A DNA stretch of 64,000 nt, taken from Bradyrhizobium forestalis. Lineage in GTDB: Bacteria; Pseudomonadota; Alphaproteobacteria; Rhizobiales; Xanthobacteraceae. The notes beneath the pieces were generated by a model. It saw nothing but the letters and a program-made list of their open reading frames with translations, had not been told where the DNA came from and did not search any database. This document shows positions 43,790 through 52,437 of the stretch, in pieces. The position numbers were made by a program, and so were the translations under genes. The stretch is taken from NCBI RefSeq assembly GCF_002795245.1, contig NZ_PGVG01000011.1:1-64000 (forward strand). Direction: 5' to 3'. Every line of letters begins with the position of its first letter. The stretch's first letter is position 1.

Positions 43790-44626
43790 CTAATCGCCCC
43801 GGAAGACCGGCTTGACCTTGTTGGCGAAAGCCTCGAAGGCGCGCTCGAAATCGGCCGTCGTCATGCACAGCGCTTGAGCAACGGCCTCCGCCTCGATCGC
43901 CTCCTCCACAGACATCGCCCATTCCATCGCCAGCATCCGCTTGGTCATGGTGTTGGCGAAGGTCGGCCCCTCCGCGACCTGCTTGGCCAGCAATTGTGCC
44001 TGGAGCAGCACCTGCTCCGGCGTGACGATGCGGCTGAAGAAGCCCCAGCGCTCGCCTTCGTCCGCAGTCATGAACCGGCCGGTGTAGAGCAGCTCCGAGG
44101 CGCGGGACTGCCCGATGATCCGCGGCAGGATTGCGCAGGCGCCCATGTCGCAGCCGGCCAGCCCCACCTTGTTGAACAGGAACGCTACCTTCGCCCCGCT
44201 TGCCGCAAGGCGCATGTCCGATGCCATGGCGATGATCGCCCCGGCCCCGGCGCAGATGCCCTCGACCGCGGCCACGATCGGCTGCGGGCACGCCCGCATC
44301 GCCTTGACGAGATCACCGGTCATGCGCGTGAAGGCAGTCAACCCCTTGGTGTCCATCTTCACGAGCGGGCCGATGATCTCGAAGACGTCGCCGCCGGACG
44401 AGAAATTGCCGCCGGCGCCGGTGACGACGATGCATTTGACTGCATCGTCAAACGCGCAGGCGCGGAAGAAATCGGTCAGTTCCCGGTAGCTTTCGAACGT
44501 CAGCGGGTTCTTTCGTTCGGGGCGGTTGAGCGTGACCGTCGCAACGCCGTCGACCACGGCCAGCAGGAAGTGCTGCGGCGAGTAATCCGCAAGCGGGACG
44601 GTGACGGGATTGGCGGGTCTGCTCAT
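43790..44626 (-). CDS. Enoyl-CoA hydratase family protein (aromatic pathway)
   Basis: A 278-residue crotonase-fold enzyme. '[15 protein letters not shown]' (CoA-binding, oxyanion hole) and '[23 protein letters not shown]' (second oxyanion segment) are evident, with '[20 protein letters not shown]' at the catalytic region. In the 2-aminobenzoyl-CoA scheme it would act on the ring-reduced CoA ester during beta-oxidation-like steps or ring opening. It is 42 bp downstream of the SDR gene, in the same operon. Confidence 0.87.
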   Translation of the reverse strand: MSRPANPVTVPLADYSPQHFLLAVVDGVATVTLNRPERKNPLTFESYRELTDFFRACAFDDAVKCIVVTGAGGNFSSGGDVFEIIGPLVKMDTKGLTAFTRMTGDLVKAMRACPQPIVAAVEGICAGAGAIIAMASDMRLAASGAKVAFLFNKVGLAGCDMGACAILPRIIGQSRASELLYTGRFMTADEGERWGFFSRIVTPEQVLLQAQLLAKQVAEGPTFANTMTKRMLAMEWAMSVEEAIEAEAVAQALCMTTADFERAFEAFANKVKPVFRGD

Positions 44627-44668
44627 GCGATCTCCTTGGATTTTCTGTTCCGCGCCTGCGCACGCGCG

Positions 44669-45430
44669 CTAGATTTCACCACCGGCAACCGCGATCGCCT
44701 GTCCGGTGATCGCGCCGGCGCCCTCGCCGCACAGCCAGAGAACCGCGTCTGCGACCTCCTGAGGCGTGATCAGGCGCCCTTGCGGATTGTGTTTCGCGAG
44801 CTCTGCAATCGCCTGATCACGGGTTCGGCCCGTCTTCTTCATGATGTTTTCGATGCTGCCGGCAACCAGATCGGTGTCGGTGAAGCCGGGACACACCGCA
44901 TTCACGGTGACGTTGCTTCCAGCCATCTCGAGAGCAAGCGAACGCACCAGGCCGACGACCGCGTGCTTGGCTGCGCTGTACGCACTGACATAGGCATAGC
45001 CCTTGAGCCCGGCCGTCGACGCGACCGCGACGATACGGCCATAGGGACGATCCTTCATGCCCGGCAGCACAGCCTGGACGGCATGCACAACGCCCATGAA
45101 GTTGACATCGATCATGCGGCTGAAGAGAGCGCTGTCAGACTTCGCGAACGGCGCCGACTCAGCGCTGCCCGCGTTGGCAATCAGGATATCGATCGGCTTG
45201 CGCGCACTCGCCGCGGCAATGGCGGCTTTCATTGACGCTTCGCTCGAGACATCAGCGACGGCCGCAAAGTGCGCGGCACCTGCATTGACTGCCTCTTCCA
45301 ATACCGCCGCGTTCCGGCCAAGCACGGTCACGGTCGCGCCAGCGCCGACGAGAGAAGCAGCTATCGCACGGCCGATGCCGCGGCCGCCACCGGTCACCAG
45401 CGCGTGCGGCGAATGCGGCAATCCGGACAT
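44669..45430 (-). CDS. SDR family oxidoreductase (3-hydroxyacyl-CoA dehydrogenase-like)
   Basis: A 253-residue short-chain dehydrogenase: 'ALVTGGGRGIGRAIA' (about 10-24), 'ILIANAG', catalytic Ser in 'IVAVASTAG' and Tyr-x3-Lys in 'YVSAYSAAKHA'. It probably oxidises or reduces a hydroxy/oxo group on the CoA-bound ring or open-chain intermediate. The start at 45430 precedes the nucleotide-binding fold by nine residues; the frame runs on upstream without family similarity through the operator region. Putative MarR operator 5 lies 41-64 bp upstream. Confidence 0.87.
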   Translation of the reverse strand: MSGLPHSPHALVTGGGRGIGRAIAASLVGAGATVTVLGRNAAVLEEAVNAGAAHFAAVADVSSEASMKAAIAAASARKPIDILIANAGSAESAPFAKSDSALFSRMIDVNFMGVVHAVQAVLPGMKDRPYGRIVAVASTAGLKGYAYVSAYSAAKHAVVGLVRSLALEMAGSNVTVNAVCPGFTDTDLVAGSIENIMKKTGRTRDQAIAELAKHNPQGRLITPQEVADAVLWLCGEGAGAITGQAIAVAGGEI

Positions 45431-45470
45431 GCGCTGGCTCCCAGGGATCTCGTGGTTGTTCTTCCGATAT

Positions 45471-45494
45471 ATTTTAACCTTCAAATTTTTGCAA
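45471..45494. promoter_or_regulatory. Putative MarR operator 5 (SDR-hydratase promoter)
   Basis: ATTTTAACCTTCAAATTTTT then 'GCAA'. The core deviates in the centre, but keeps TTTTA...TCAAA and the GCAA tail. Confidence 0.55.
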
Positions 45495-45546
45495 CGAAAG
45501 CGGCGATCGCCCCCCGAATGCCGCCGCGCGAGAGGCGGCCCGAAAA

Positions 45547-45570
45547 TTGCTTTAAGTATAAAATTATCGC
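45547..45570. promoter_or_regulatory. Putative MarR operator 6 (hydrolase operon promoter)
   Basis: The core TTTAAGTATAAA sits 55-78 nt upstream of the alpha/beta hydrolase start and would tie the plus-strand acyl-CoA operon to the same regulator. Confidence 0.5.
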
Positions 45571-45624
45571 TTCCCATCCCCCACAGGCCTGTTAGCATCG
45601 AAGGGCCCAGCAAAAGGATGTCGC

Positions 45625-46440
45625 GTGTCGCAGCCTGTGCCAATGATAACAAAGGACGGACGCTTCGCCTATGAAGCCGCGGGCGATCCGAGCGCGATAC
45701 CCCTGATCTTCCTGCATGGCATCGGCGGCGCGGCGCGGGCCTGGCGGCAACAGCTTGCCACATTCGGCGACCGCTTCCGCGCCATCGCATGGGACATGCC
45801 GGGTTATGGCGGATCGGCGCCGCTCACCAGCGTCAGCATCGCTGCCCTGGCGAAGGCGCTCCAGCAATTCATCGAGCAGCTCGGTGCCAGCAGGCCTATT
45901 CTGATCGGCCATTCCATCGGCGGCATGATCGTCCAGAAGTGGCTGGGGCAGTCTCCCAAACTGGCACGCGCGCTCGTGCTGGCGCAGACCAGCCCCGCCT
46001 TCGGCAAGGCCGATGGCGACTGGCAGAAATCATTCATCGCGGCCCGGCTCGGGCCGCTCGATCGCGGGGAGACGATGAAGTCGCTGGCCCCTTCCCTGGT
46101 GAAGGAGCTCGTCGGCGACGATCCCGATCCGAACGGGATGGAGGTTGCCCGCGAATGCATGGGGAGCGTGCCCGAGGCCAGCTATCGCGCCATGATGCTG
46201 GCTCTCATCGGCTTCGATCAGCGCAGCACACTTGGGAATATTTCGGTGCCCACACTGCTGCTGTCCGGCTCAAAGGACAACAACGCGCCCGCGCCGATGA
46301 TGGCAAAGACGGCAACCTATATTCCGGGTGCTGAATATGTCGAGCTCGCTGGCGTCGGCCATCTCGCCAATCTCGAACGTCCCGATGCCTTCGACGAGGC
46401 ACTCGGCCGCTTCCTGAATTCCGTGACGACCAAAGCGTAA
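45625..46440 (+). CDS. Alpha/beta hydrolase
   Basis: A 271-residue alpha/beta hydrolase. The oxyanion 'HGIGGAARAW' is near 32-41, the nucleophile Ser in 'GHSIGGMIVQ' near 94-103, and the catalytic His in 'GVGHLANLE' near 248. It resembles enol-lactone hydrolases and thioester or amide hydrolases acting on ring-derived products. The GTG start at 45625 is preceded by 'aaaagga'; ATG at 45643 is possible. It leads a five-gene operon with acyl-CoA genes, so hydrolysis of a cyclic CoA ester or N-acyl product is plausible (inference). Confidence 0.85.
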   Translation: MSQPVPMITKDGRFAYEAAGDPSAIPLIFLHGIGGAARAWRQQLATFGDRFRAIAWDMPGYGGSAPLTSVSIAALAKALQQFIEQLGASRPILIGHSIGGMIVQKWLGQSPKLARALVLAQTSPAFGKADGDWQKSFIAARLGPLDRGETMKSLAPSLVKELVGDDPDPNGMEVARECMGSVPEASYRAMMLALIGFDQRSTLGNISVPTLLLSGSKDNNAPAPMMAKTATYIPGAEYVELAGVGHLANLERPDAFDEALGRFLNSVTTKA

Positions 46441-46453
46441 GGGTGACTGCGCG

Positions 46454-47743
46454 ATGACCATGCAAGTCAGCAATACTATTGGCACGACCAACAAGGTCGC
46501 GCTGGATGCGCCGATCTTCGATCCTGTCGCATTCCGCTTGAGCGACGAGCAGGCCGGCATCGTCACGCGCGCCCGCGAGATCGGCCAGAGCGTATTCGCC
46601 ACGCGCGCCGCGGCCTACGATCGCGACGCGACCTTCCCGACTGAGAATTATCGCGACCTGCATCGCGCCGGCTTGCTCGGCATTGCCGTCCCCAAGAAGC
46701 ACGGCGGCCTCGGCGCGAACTACCAGACCTATGCCTTGGCTGCCGCCGAGATCGGCCGCTATTGCGGCGCGACCGCGCTGACCTGGAACATGCATGTCTG
46801 CTCGACCCTGTGGTCGGGTCCCCTCGCCGACGATCTCGACATGGATCCAGAGACGCGCGCCGAGCACGAGCGGCGGCGCGCGATTCATTACAGGCGGATC
46901 GTCGAGGACGGTGCGGTCTATTCGCAGCCCTTCTCCGAAGGCGGCGCGGCAGCTGCGGGTGGGGTCGCATTCGGCACGGAAGCAAGGCCGGTCGAAGGCG
47001 GCTGGATCGTCAACGGCAAGAAGATCTTTGCGTCGCTCTCCGGTCATGCCGATTATTACGGTGTGCTCTGCACCGAGGTCGAGGAAGGCGAGAAGGCATC
47101 GCGCCGCAACACCCTTTACCTTGCGATCTCCGCGAAGTCGGAAGGCGTTTCGGTCGTAGGCGATTGGGATCCGCTGGGCATGCGCGGCACGGTCTCGCGA
47201 ACACTTCTGTTCAAGGACGTGTTCGTGCCGGAGGATTCCGCGCTGATGCCGCGTGGCGTCTATTTCCAGGCCGCAATGCGCTGGCCGCACATGTTCCTGA
47301 CCCTGTCGCCGACCTATATGGGCCTCGCGCAAGCCGCCTATGACTTTACGGTGCGCTACTTGCGCGGCGAGGTTCCGGGCATGCCGCCGGTCAAGCGGCG
47401 GATGTACCCGACCAAGCAGATCGCGGTCGCGCAGATGCAGATCAAGCTGGAGCAGATCAAGTCGATCTGGTTCCAGGCTGTCACGGAAGCCTGCGCCAAT
47501 CCGAGCAAGGAGCAGGTTCTGCGCGCCTACGCCGCGCAATATTCGGTGATGGAGGGCGCCAATGAGCTCGCCGCGCTCGCGATCCGCACCTGCGGCGGCC
47601 AGGCCATGCTCAGGTCGCTGCCGCTGGAGCGGATTTATCGCGACAGCCGCTGCGGCTCACTGATGCTGCCCTGGACCGCCGAGCTCTGCCTCGACCGGAT
47701 CGGGCGCGAAGCGCTCTACGAGGCCGGCGAAACGGACGACTGA
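46454..47743 (+). CDS. Acyl-CoA dehydrogenase family protein
   Basis: A 429-residue flavoprotein of the acyl-CoA dehydrogenase fold. The FAD/substrate region 'YSQPFSEGGAAAAGGVAFGTEA' and 'DWDPLGMRGTVSRTLLF' are typical, as is the C-terminal 'GGQAMLRSLPLERIYRDSRCGSLM'. The last element is usual in a branch that acts on cyclic or branched acyl-CoAs. It introduces a double bond alpha-beta to the thioester, passing electrons to ETF. It is 13 bp after the hydrolase gene. Confidence 0.87.
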   Translation: MTMQVSNTIGTTNKVALDAPIFDPVAFRLSDEQAGIVTRAREIGQSVFATRAAAYDRDATFPTENYRDLHRAGLLGIAVPKKHGGLGANYQTYALAAAEIGRYCGATALTWNMHVCSTLWSGPLADDLDMDPETRAEHERRRAIHYRRIVEDGAVYSQPFSEGGAAAAGGVAFGTEARPVEGGWIVNGKKIFASLSGHADYYGVLCTEVEEGEKASRRNTLYLAISAKSEGVSVVGDWDPLGMRGTVSRTLLFKDVFVPEDSALMPRGVYFQAAMRWPHMFLTLSPTYMGLAQAAYDFTVRYLRGEVPGMPPVKRRMYPTKQIAVAQMQIKLEQIKSIWFQAVTEACANPSKEQVLRAYAAQYSVMEGANELAALAIRTCGGQAMLRSLPLERIYRDSRCGSLMLPWTAELCLDRIGREALYEAGETDD

Positions 47744-47745
47744 CC

Positions 47746-49281
47746 GTGGACCTCTGTAGCCTGATCGACCGCAACGCGGCGTTCGCGCCGGACAAGACAG
47801 CCATTGCCTTCGAAGGGAAGTGGCTGAGCTACGCGGCATTCGCCGCGCGCATCGAGCAAACGGCCACGGCCTTGAAGCGGGCGCTCGGCGTCGGCCGCGG
47901 CGACCGTGTCGCGATTCTGAGCCTGAACCGGCCGGACTATCTGGTTCTGCTCTACGCGTGCGCGCGGCTCGGCGCGATACTGGTGCCGCTGAACTGGCGG
48001 CTGGCAGTCGCCGAGCAGCTGTTCATCCTCAGCGATGCCAGCGCCAAGGTCCTGGTGCTCGAGCAGGCATTTTCCGGAGTGCTCGCCGAGCTTGGGCAGA
48101 CCGCGCCGGGGACATCCGTCGTCGGCCTCGACTTCACGCCGCCTCGCGGCACGACATTCGAAGATCTGCTGACCCGCAGCCAAGGCAGTGACCGCAACCC
48201 GCACACCGACCTCTCCTGCCCGCTGCTCATCGTCTACACGTCAGGAACGACGGGACGGCCAAAGGGCGCGGTGCTGCGCCAGGAGGCGCTGTTCTGGAAC
48301 GGCGTCATGAGCCAGCACATGCACAACATGACGTCTGACGACCACGTGCTGACCGTGCTGCCATTCTTCCACGTCGGGGGCCTCAACATCCAGACCACGC
48401 CGGCGCTGCAGCTGGGCGCGACCGTCACGGTCCATGCGCGCTTCACGCCGGATGCCGCTCTTGCGGCCATCGAACGGGAACGACCGACGCTCACGGTGAT
48501 GGTGCCTGCGATCCTCCAGGCGGTGAGCGAACATCCTGCCTGGACGACCGCTGATCTTTCCTCCCTCAAGGCTGTCGCCACCGGCTCGACCATCGTGCCT
48601 CCGTACCTGATCGAGCGTTTCGTCGCGCGCGATGTCCCGGTGCTTCAGGTCTACGGCTCGACGGAAACCTGCCCGATCGCCGTCTACACGCGGCTTGGCG
48701 GCGACCTTTCGCGCGCGGGATCGACCGGCCTTGCCGGCCTGTGTTGTGAGGCGAAGGTGGTAGATCATTCCGGCGACGAACTGCCCGCGGGCACGCCGGG
48801 CGAGATCGCGGTGCGCGGCCCAAACGTGTTCTTCGAATATTGGGGCAACGAGGCCGCAACGCGCGATGCGTTGCACGACGGCTGGTATCGCACCGGCGAT
48901 ATCGGCCTGTGCGATGCAGACGGCTATTTCTGGGTCCGCGACCGCAAGAAAAACATGATCATATCGGGCGGCGAGAACGTCTATCCCGCCGAAGTCGAAC
49001 GCGTCCTGCTCGAACATCCCGATGTCAGCGAATGCGCCGTGATCGGCCGGCCGGACCCGCGCTGGGACGAGGTGCCGATCGCCTATGTCATTGCGAGATC
49101 CGGCTGCCGGCTCGGAGCGGACGAACTGAGGGCGTATCTTCAGGCACAACTCGCGCGCTACAAGGTTCCGCGCGAGATCGTCTTCGTCACCGATCTGCCG
49201 CGAACGGCGCTGGGCAAGGTCCAGCATTTCCTGCTGAAGCAACTTGATGCGCAGTCCCGCGCGCAAGGAGAAGCATCTTGA
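47746..49281 (+). CDS. Acyl/aryl-CoA synthetase (AMP-forming)
   Basis: A 511-residue adenylate-forming ligase. 'IVYTSGTTGRPKGAVLRQEA' (P-loop), 'QVYGSTETCPIA', 'YRTGDIGLCDADGYFWVRDR' and the C-terminal 'PRTALGKVQHFLLK' with its catalytic Lys are all present. It activates a carboxylic acid as CoA ester. The substrate is unknown; gene order suggests an acid produced by, or entering, the same route as the neighbouring dehydrogenases. Start GTG at 47746, 2 bp after the upstream stop. Confidence 0.88.
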   Translation: MDLCSLIDRNAAFAPDKTAIAFEGKWLSYAAFAARIEQTATALKRALGVGRGDRVAILSLNRPDYLVLLYACARLGAILVPLNWRLAVAEQLFILSDASAKVLVLEQAFSGVLAELGQTAPGTSVVGLDFTPPRGTTFEDLLTRSQGSDRNPHTDLSCPLLIVYTSGTTGRPKGAVLRQEALFWNGVMSQHMHNMTSDDHVLTVLPFFHVGGLNIQTTPALQLGATVTVHARFTPDAALAAIERERPTLTVMVPAILQAVSEHPAWTTADLSSLKAVATGSTIVPPYLIERFVARDVPVLQVYGSTETCPIAVYTRLGGDLSRAGSTGLAGLCCEAKVVDHSGDELPAGTPGEIAVRGPNVFFEYWGNEAATRDALHDGWYRTGDIGLCDADGYFWVRDRKKNMIISGGENVYPAEVERVLLEHPDVSECAVIGRPDPRWDEVPIAYVIARSGCRLGADELRAYLQAQLARYKVPREIVFVTDLPRTALGKVQHFLLKQLDAQSRAQGEAS

Positions 49282-50366
49282 AGATCGCGGTTCTGGGTGG
49301 GGGAAACGGCTCTTTCGCGGCCGCGGGCGATTTTGCGCTGTCGGGGCATGAGGTGCGGCTTTGGCGCCGCGATGCCGATCAGGTCGCGGCGCAGCGCGCC
49401 GCCGACTCGCGCATCCTGGTCACGGATCACAACGGCCGTCACGACGTGAAGCTTGCGCTGGTCACGACCGACATCGCCGCGGCGGTCAACGGCACGGAGC
49501 TGATCCTGTGCCCCGCTCCCGCCTTCGCTCAGCCAGATATCGCCCGTCTGCTTGCGCCGCATCTGCGGGACGGTCAGGTCGTGTTTCTGCCGCCGGCGAC
49601 GTTCGGCTCGATGATCTTCGCCCAAGCGGCCCGAGATGCCGGCAACCAGGCCAAGGCGAGCTTTGCCGAGACCGGCACGCTGCCCTGGCTGACCCGCAAG
49701 CACGGACCGTTCGAGGTCGCAATCACCATCCGCGCCAAGCGGCTTCCGGTGGGCGTATTCCCGCTTGATCAGGCGCCGCATGCACTCGAAGTGATCGGGC
49801 GCGCTTTCCCAGGCGTGATCGAACCGTGCGGGGATGCGCTGTCAGGCGCACTGATGAACGCAGGCCCGATCATCCATCCGCCGCTGATCGTAATGAATGC
49901 GGGCCCGATCGAGCATTTCGAACGCTGGGACATTCACAAGGAAGGCACGCAAGCCGCGATCCGCCGGGTCACCGACGCGCTCGATGCCGAGCGCATCGCG
50001 GTGCGCGAGGCGCTCGGCTACGGCGCGCCGCATTTCCCGCTCGCTCACCATTACGCGAAGGAAGGTGAGATCTGGATGTATGGCCGCGGTTCGCATGACC
50101 GTCTGACCGATTCCGGCGACTGGCGCGAGCGGATCGTGCTGACCGAGCACCGCTACATGCGTGAGGATCTACGGCTCGGGCTGTCGCTGCTGGTTTCCGT
50201 CGCCGGTCTGGCTGGCGTGGCCACGCCGCTCGCCAAGGCGTTCCTGTCGATCGGTGGCGCGGTCTGCGGCGAAGATTTTGCGCAAGGTGGCCGAACGCTT
50301 AAGACGCTGGGGCTCGGCGACCTCAGCAGGGCTGAACTGCAGACGCTGCTTCGCAATGGATTCTGA
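49278..50366 (+). CDS. NAD/NADP octopine/nopaline dehydrogenase family protein
   Basis: A 362-residue protein: an N-terminal Rossmann domain ('KIAVLGGGNGSFAAAGDFALSG', key residues GGGNGS) and the C-terminal opine dehydrogenase domain (about 185-330, with 'SGALMNAGPIIHPP' and the catalytic-type His in 'GAPHFPLAHHY'). Opine dehydrogenases reductively join an amino acid with a keto acid or run the reverse reaction. Such an enzyme is unusual inside an acyl-CoA operon. It has a TTG start overlapping the ligase stop by 4 bp, so expression is coupled. Confidence 0.85.
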   Translation: MKIAVLGGGNGSFAAAGDFALSGHEVRLWRRDADQVAAQRAADSRILVTDHNGRHDVKLALVTTDIAAAVNGTELILCPAPAFAQPDIARLLAPHLRDGQVVFLPPATFGSMIFAQAARDAGNQAKASFAETGTLPWLTRKHGPFEVAITIRAKRLPVGVFPLDQAPHALEVIGRAFPGVIEPCGDALSGALMNAGPIIHPPLIVMNAGPIEHFERWDIHKEGTQAAIRRVTDALDAERIAVREALGYGAPHFPLAHHYAKEGEIWMYGRGSHDRLTDSGDWRERIVLTEHRYMREDLRLGLSLLVSVAGLAGVATPLAKAFLSIGGAVCGEDFAQGGRTLKTLGLGDLSRAELQTLLRNGF

Positions 50367-50369
50367 TCA

Positions 50370-51362
50370 ATGAATAGTCGCGTCAATGTCGCTTGTCTCG
50401 GGGCTGGCCGCATGGGCCGCGGCATCGCCGTTGCGTTCGCCTATGCCGGGCATAAGGTCACGATGATCGACGTCAAGGCACGCTCCGCGGAGGATTTCGC
50501 CAAGCTGGAAGCGGATGCGCTCGGCGAGGTCCGGACGACCTTTGCCAGCCTGTCGAAGCTGGGGCTACTGACCGACGCAGACGTCGATCCGCTCGTCGCG
50601 CGGGTCTCGGTGGTCGCGGCCGGCGGAAGCGATGCAGCGCTCTCCGAGGCCGGCATGGTCTTCGAAGGCGTTCCTGAGGTCGTCGAACTCAAGCGGGAGG
50701 TACTCGGGGCGGCTTCAAGACAGGTCGGTCCGGATACAGTCATCGCATCGACGACGTCGACCATTCTCGTCGATGATCTCTCCGGTGCGATCGTGAATCC
50801 GCGTCGCTTTCTCAACGTGCATTGGCTCAATCCGGCCTATCTGATCCCGCTCGTCGAGATTTCTCCGGGTAAATCAACCGATTCCGCCATCATCGAGCAA
50901 GTCAAGGCGCTGCTCGACGGCATCGGTAAGGTACCCGTGGTCTGCGCGGCGACCCCTGGTTTCATCGTTCCACGCATCCAGGCGCTCGCGATGAACGAGG
51001 CCGCTCGTATGGTTGAGGAGGGTGTCGCCAGCGCGGAAGAGATCGACAAGGCGATCCGCTACGGCTTCGGCTTTCGATACGCCGTGCTCGGCCTGCTCGA
51101 ATTCATCGATTGGGGTGGCGGCGACATCCTCTACTACGCGAGCAGGTATCTGGAAGGCGCGCTCGGCAGCGAGCGCTATCGGGCGCCCGACGTCATTTCA
51201 CGCAACATGCATGAAGGCCGGATCGGCCTGCGCACGGGCGCAGGCTTTCTCGACTATTCCGGGCTCGACGTCGATGCCTATCGCGCGAAGCGCCTCCAAG
51301 CGATGGTCGACCTGCTCCGGCACTTCGGACTGGCGCGCCCCCCGGTGCTCGACCGCAGCTAG
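50370..51362 (+). CDS. 3-hydroxyacyl-CoA dehydrogenase family protein
   Basis: A 330-residue dehydrogenase. The Rossmann motif 'VACLGAGRMGRGIAVAFAYAG' (key GxGxxG) and the active-site region 'FLNVHWLNPAYLIPLVEI' (His as catalytic base) are clear. The C-terminal helical domain carries 'TPGFIVPRIQALAMNEAARM'. It oxidises a 3-hydroxyacyl-CoA to 3-oxoacyl-CoA with NAD. It is the last gene of the five-gene operon; the next gene is convergent and overlaps by 4 bp. Confidence 0.9.
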   Translation: MNSRVNVACLGAGRMGRGIAVAFAYAGHKVTMIDVKARSAEDFAKLEADALGEVRTTFASLSKLGLLTDADVDPLVARVSVVAAGGSDAALSEAGMVFEGVPEVVELKREVLGAASRQVGPDTVIASTTSTILVDDLSGAIVNPRRFLNVHWLNPAYLIPLVEISPGKSTDSAIIEQVKALLDGIGKVPVVCAATPGFIVPRIQALAMNEAARMVEEGVASAEEIDKAIRYGFGFRYAVLGLLEFIDWGGGDILYYASRYLEGALGSERYRAPDVISRNMHEGRIGLRTGAGFLDYSGLDVDAYRAKRLQAMVDLLRHFGLARPPVLDRS

Positions 51363-52405
51363 CCAAAGACGTCCTGAAGCACACCCTCCCGGACCACCGC
51401 AACGCCGTCGAGCTCGATCGTCGTTCCCATCATCGGCAGGTCGAAATGTCCCGCCGTGTAGCGCCCTGCGAACTCGTTCGCGCCGGTCGAGAACAGGAAA
51501 TTGCCGGAGACGGCCCGGATCTCGGTGCCGTTGGTGTCGCGCTGATCGTACATCGAGAGCGCTTCATAGCGCGCGCCGGGGTTCATGCCGAAGCCGACAT
51601 GCGACACGGCATAGGCCTCACGATCGCCCCAGGCGGCGAGATAGGCACGCATCATCGCGGCATCCGTGCCCTCGCCTTCCAGCTCGACGACATAATCGTC
51701 CTTCAGCGTCATCTTCACCGGCGACGTCAGGTAGCGCTTGAAGGTGAGATTGATGTCGCCCGGCGCCATCACCAGCGTGCCGTTGATGGTCCCGCTCTTG
51801 GGGAAACTGACGACGATTCCACCGGGCCAATGCGCCAGCGTGCCAGGTTTGTCAGTCCAGCCCCACACACCGACCGTGGACGCGCCGACCATGTCAACAT
51901 CGAGCGCCGTGCCGGCTTTCGATGTGACGCGCATCCGCTTCGTTCCGCGCAGCATCTTTGCCGCGGCACGAACACGCTTCTCGAGCGCGGGATCCGGCAC
52001 CATTCGCTCCAGCGCCTCGGGATGTTCGTTGGAGATCACCAGGATCCGCGCGCCGGCTTTGAGGATCTCCGGCGTCTCCACCGCATGCATAAGCCCTTCG
52101 ATGGTGCAATCGACCACGAAGCCGGCCTGCTGAAGCGCCGTGATGACCGGACCAAGCTTTTGGATCGCCTCGCTCGCCCCGGTGGAGCGGACCGGAACGA
52201 CATGCCGGTTACGCGGTGTCGGCATCACCACGTGAAACGGCCGCGCACCCATCCGCAGCAGGGCCAGCTCCGCGAGATGCACGTTCAACGCGCGCGACTG
52301 GGTTTCCGAGAGGATCGCGGCGGTATCGCCGGCCTTGACGGCGCATCGCTCGAAGATCTCGCAGAATGCGTCGATCCATTTTGCCTCGATGCGATCAGCC
52401 AGCAT
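51359..52405 (-). CDS. NicX-like 2,5-dihydroxypyridine 5,6-dioxygenase homologue
   Basis: A 348-residue protein whose C-terminal half matches NicX, the Fe(II) dioxygenase that opens 2,5-dihydroxypyridine in nicotinate degradation. Shared blocks include 'MRVTSKAG', 'HWPGG', 'YAVSHVGFGMNP' and 'GNFLFSTGAN'. Three residues at the positions reported as NicX iron ligands are kept: His269, His320 and Asp322 (NicX His265, His318, Asp320). The family is related to M29 aminopeptidases, so a peptidase label in databases is possible. The start at 52405 fits the NicX N-terminus. It lies downstream of an ABC importer in one transcription direction; a ring-cleavage role on a hydroxylated N-heterocycle is likely but unproven. 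Confidence 0.78.
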   Translation of the reverse strand: MLADRIEAKWIDAFCEIFERCAVKAGDTAAILSETQSRALNVHLAELALLRMGARPFHVVMPTPRNRHVVPVRSTGASEAIQKLGPVITALQQAGFVVDCTIEGLMHAVETPEILKAGARILVISNEHPEALERMVPDPALEKRVRAAAKMLRGTKRMRVTSKAGTALDVDMVGASTVGVWGWTDKPGTLAHWPGGIVVSFPKSGTINGTLVMAPGDINLTFKRYLTSPVKMTLKDDYVVELEGEGTDAAMMRAYLAAWGDREAYAVSHVGFGMNPGARYEALSMYDQRDTNGTEIRAVSGNFLFSTGANEFAGRYTAGHFDLPMMGTTIELDGVAVVREGVLQDVFG

Positions 52406-52437
52406 GGTTCTCTCCCGGTCTTCAGGATTCTTGTTTG

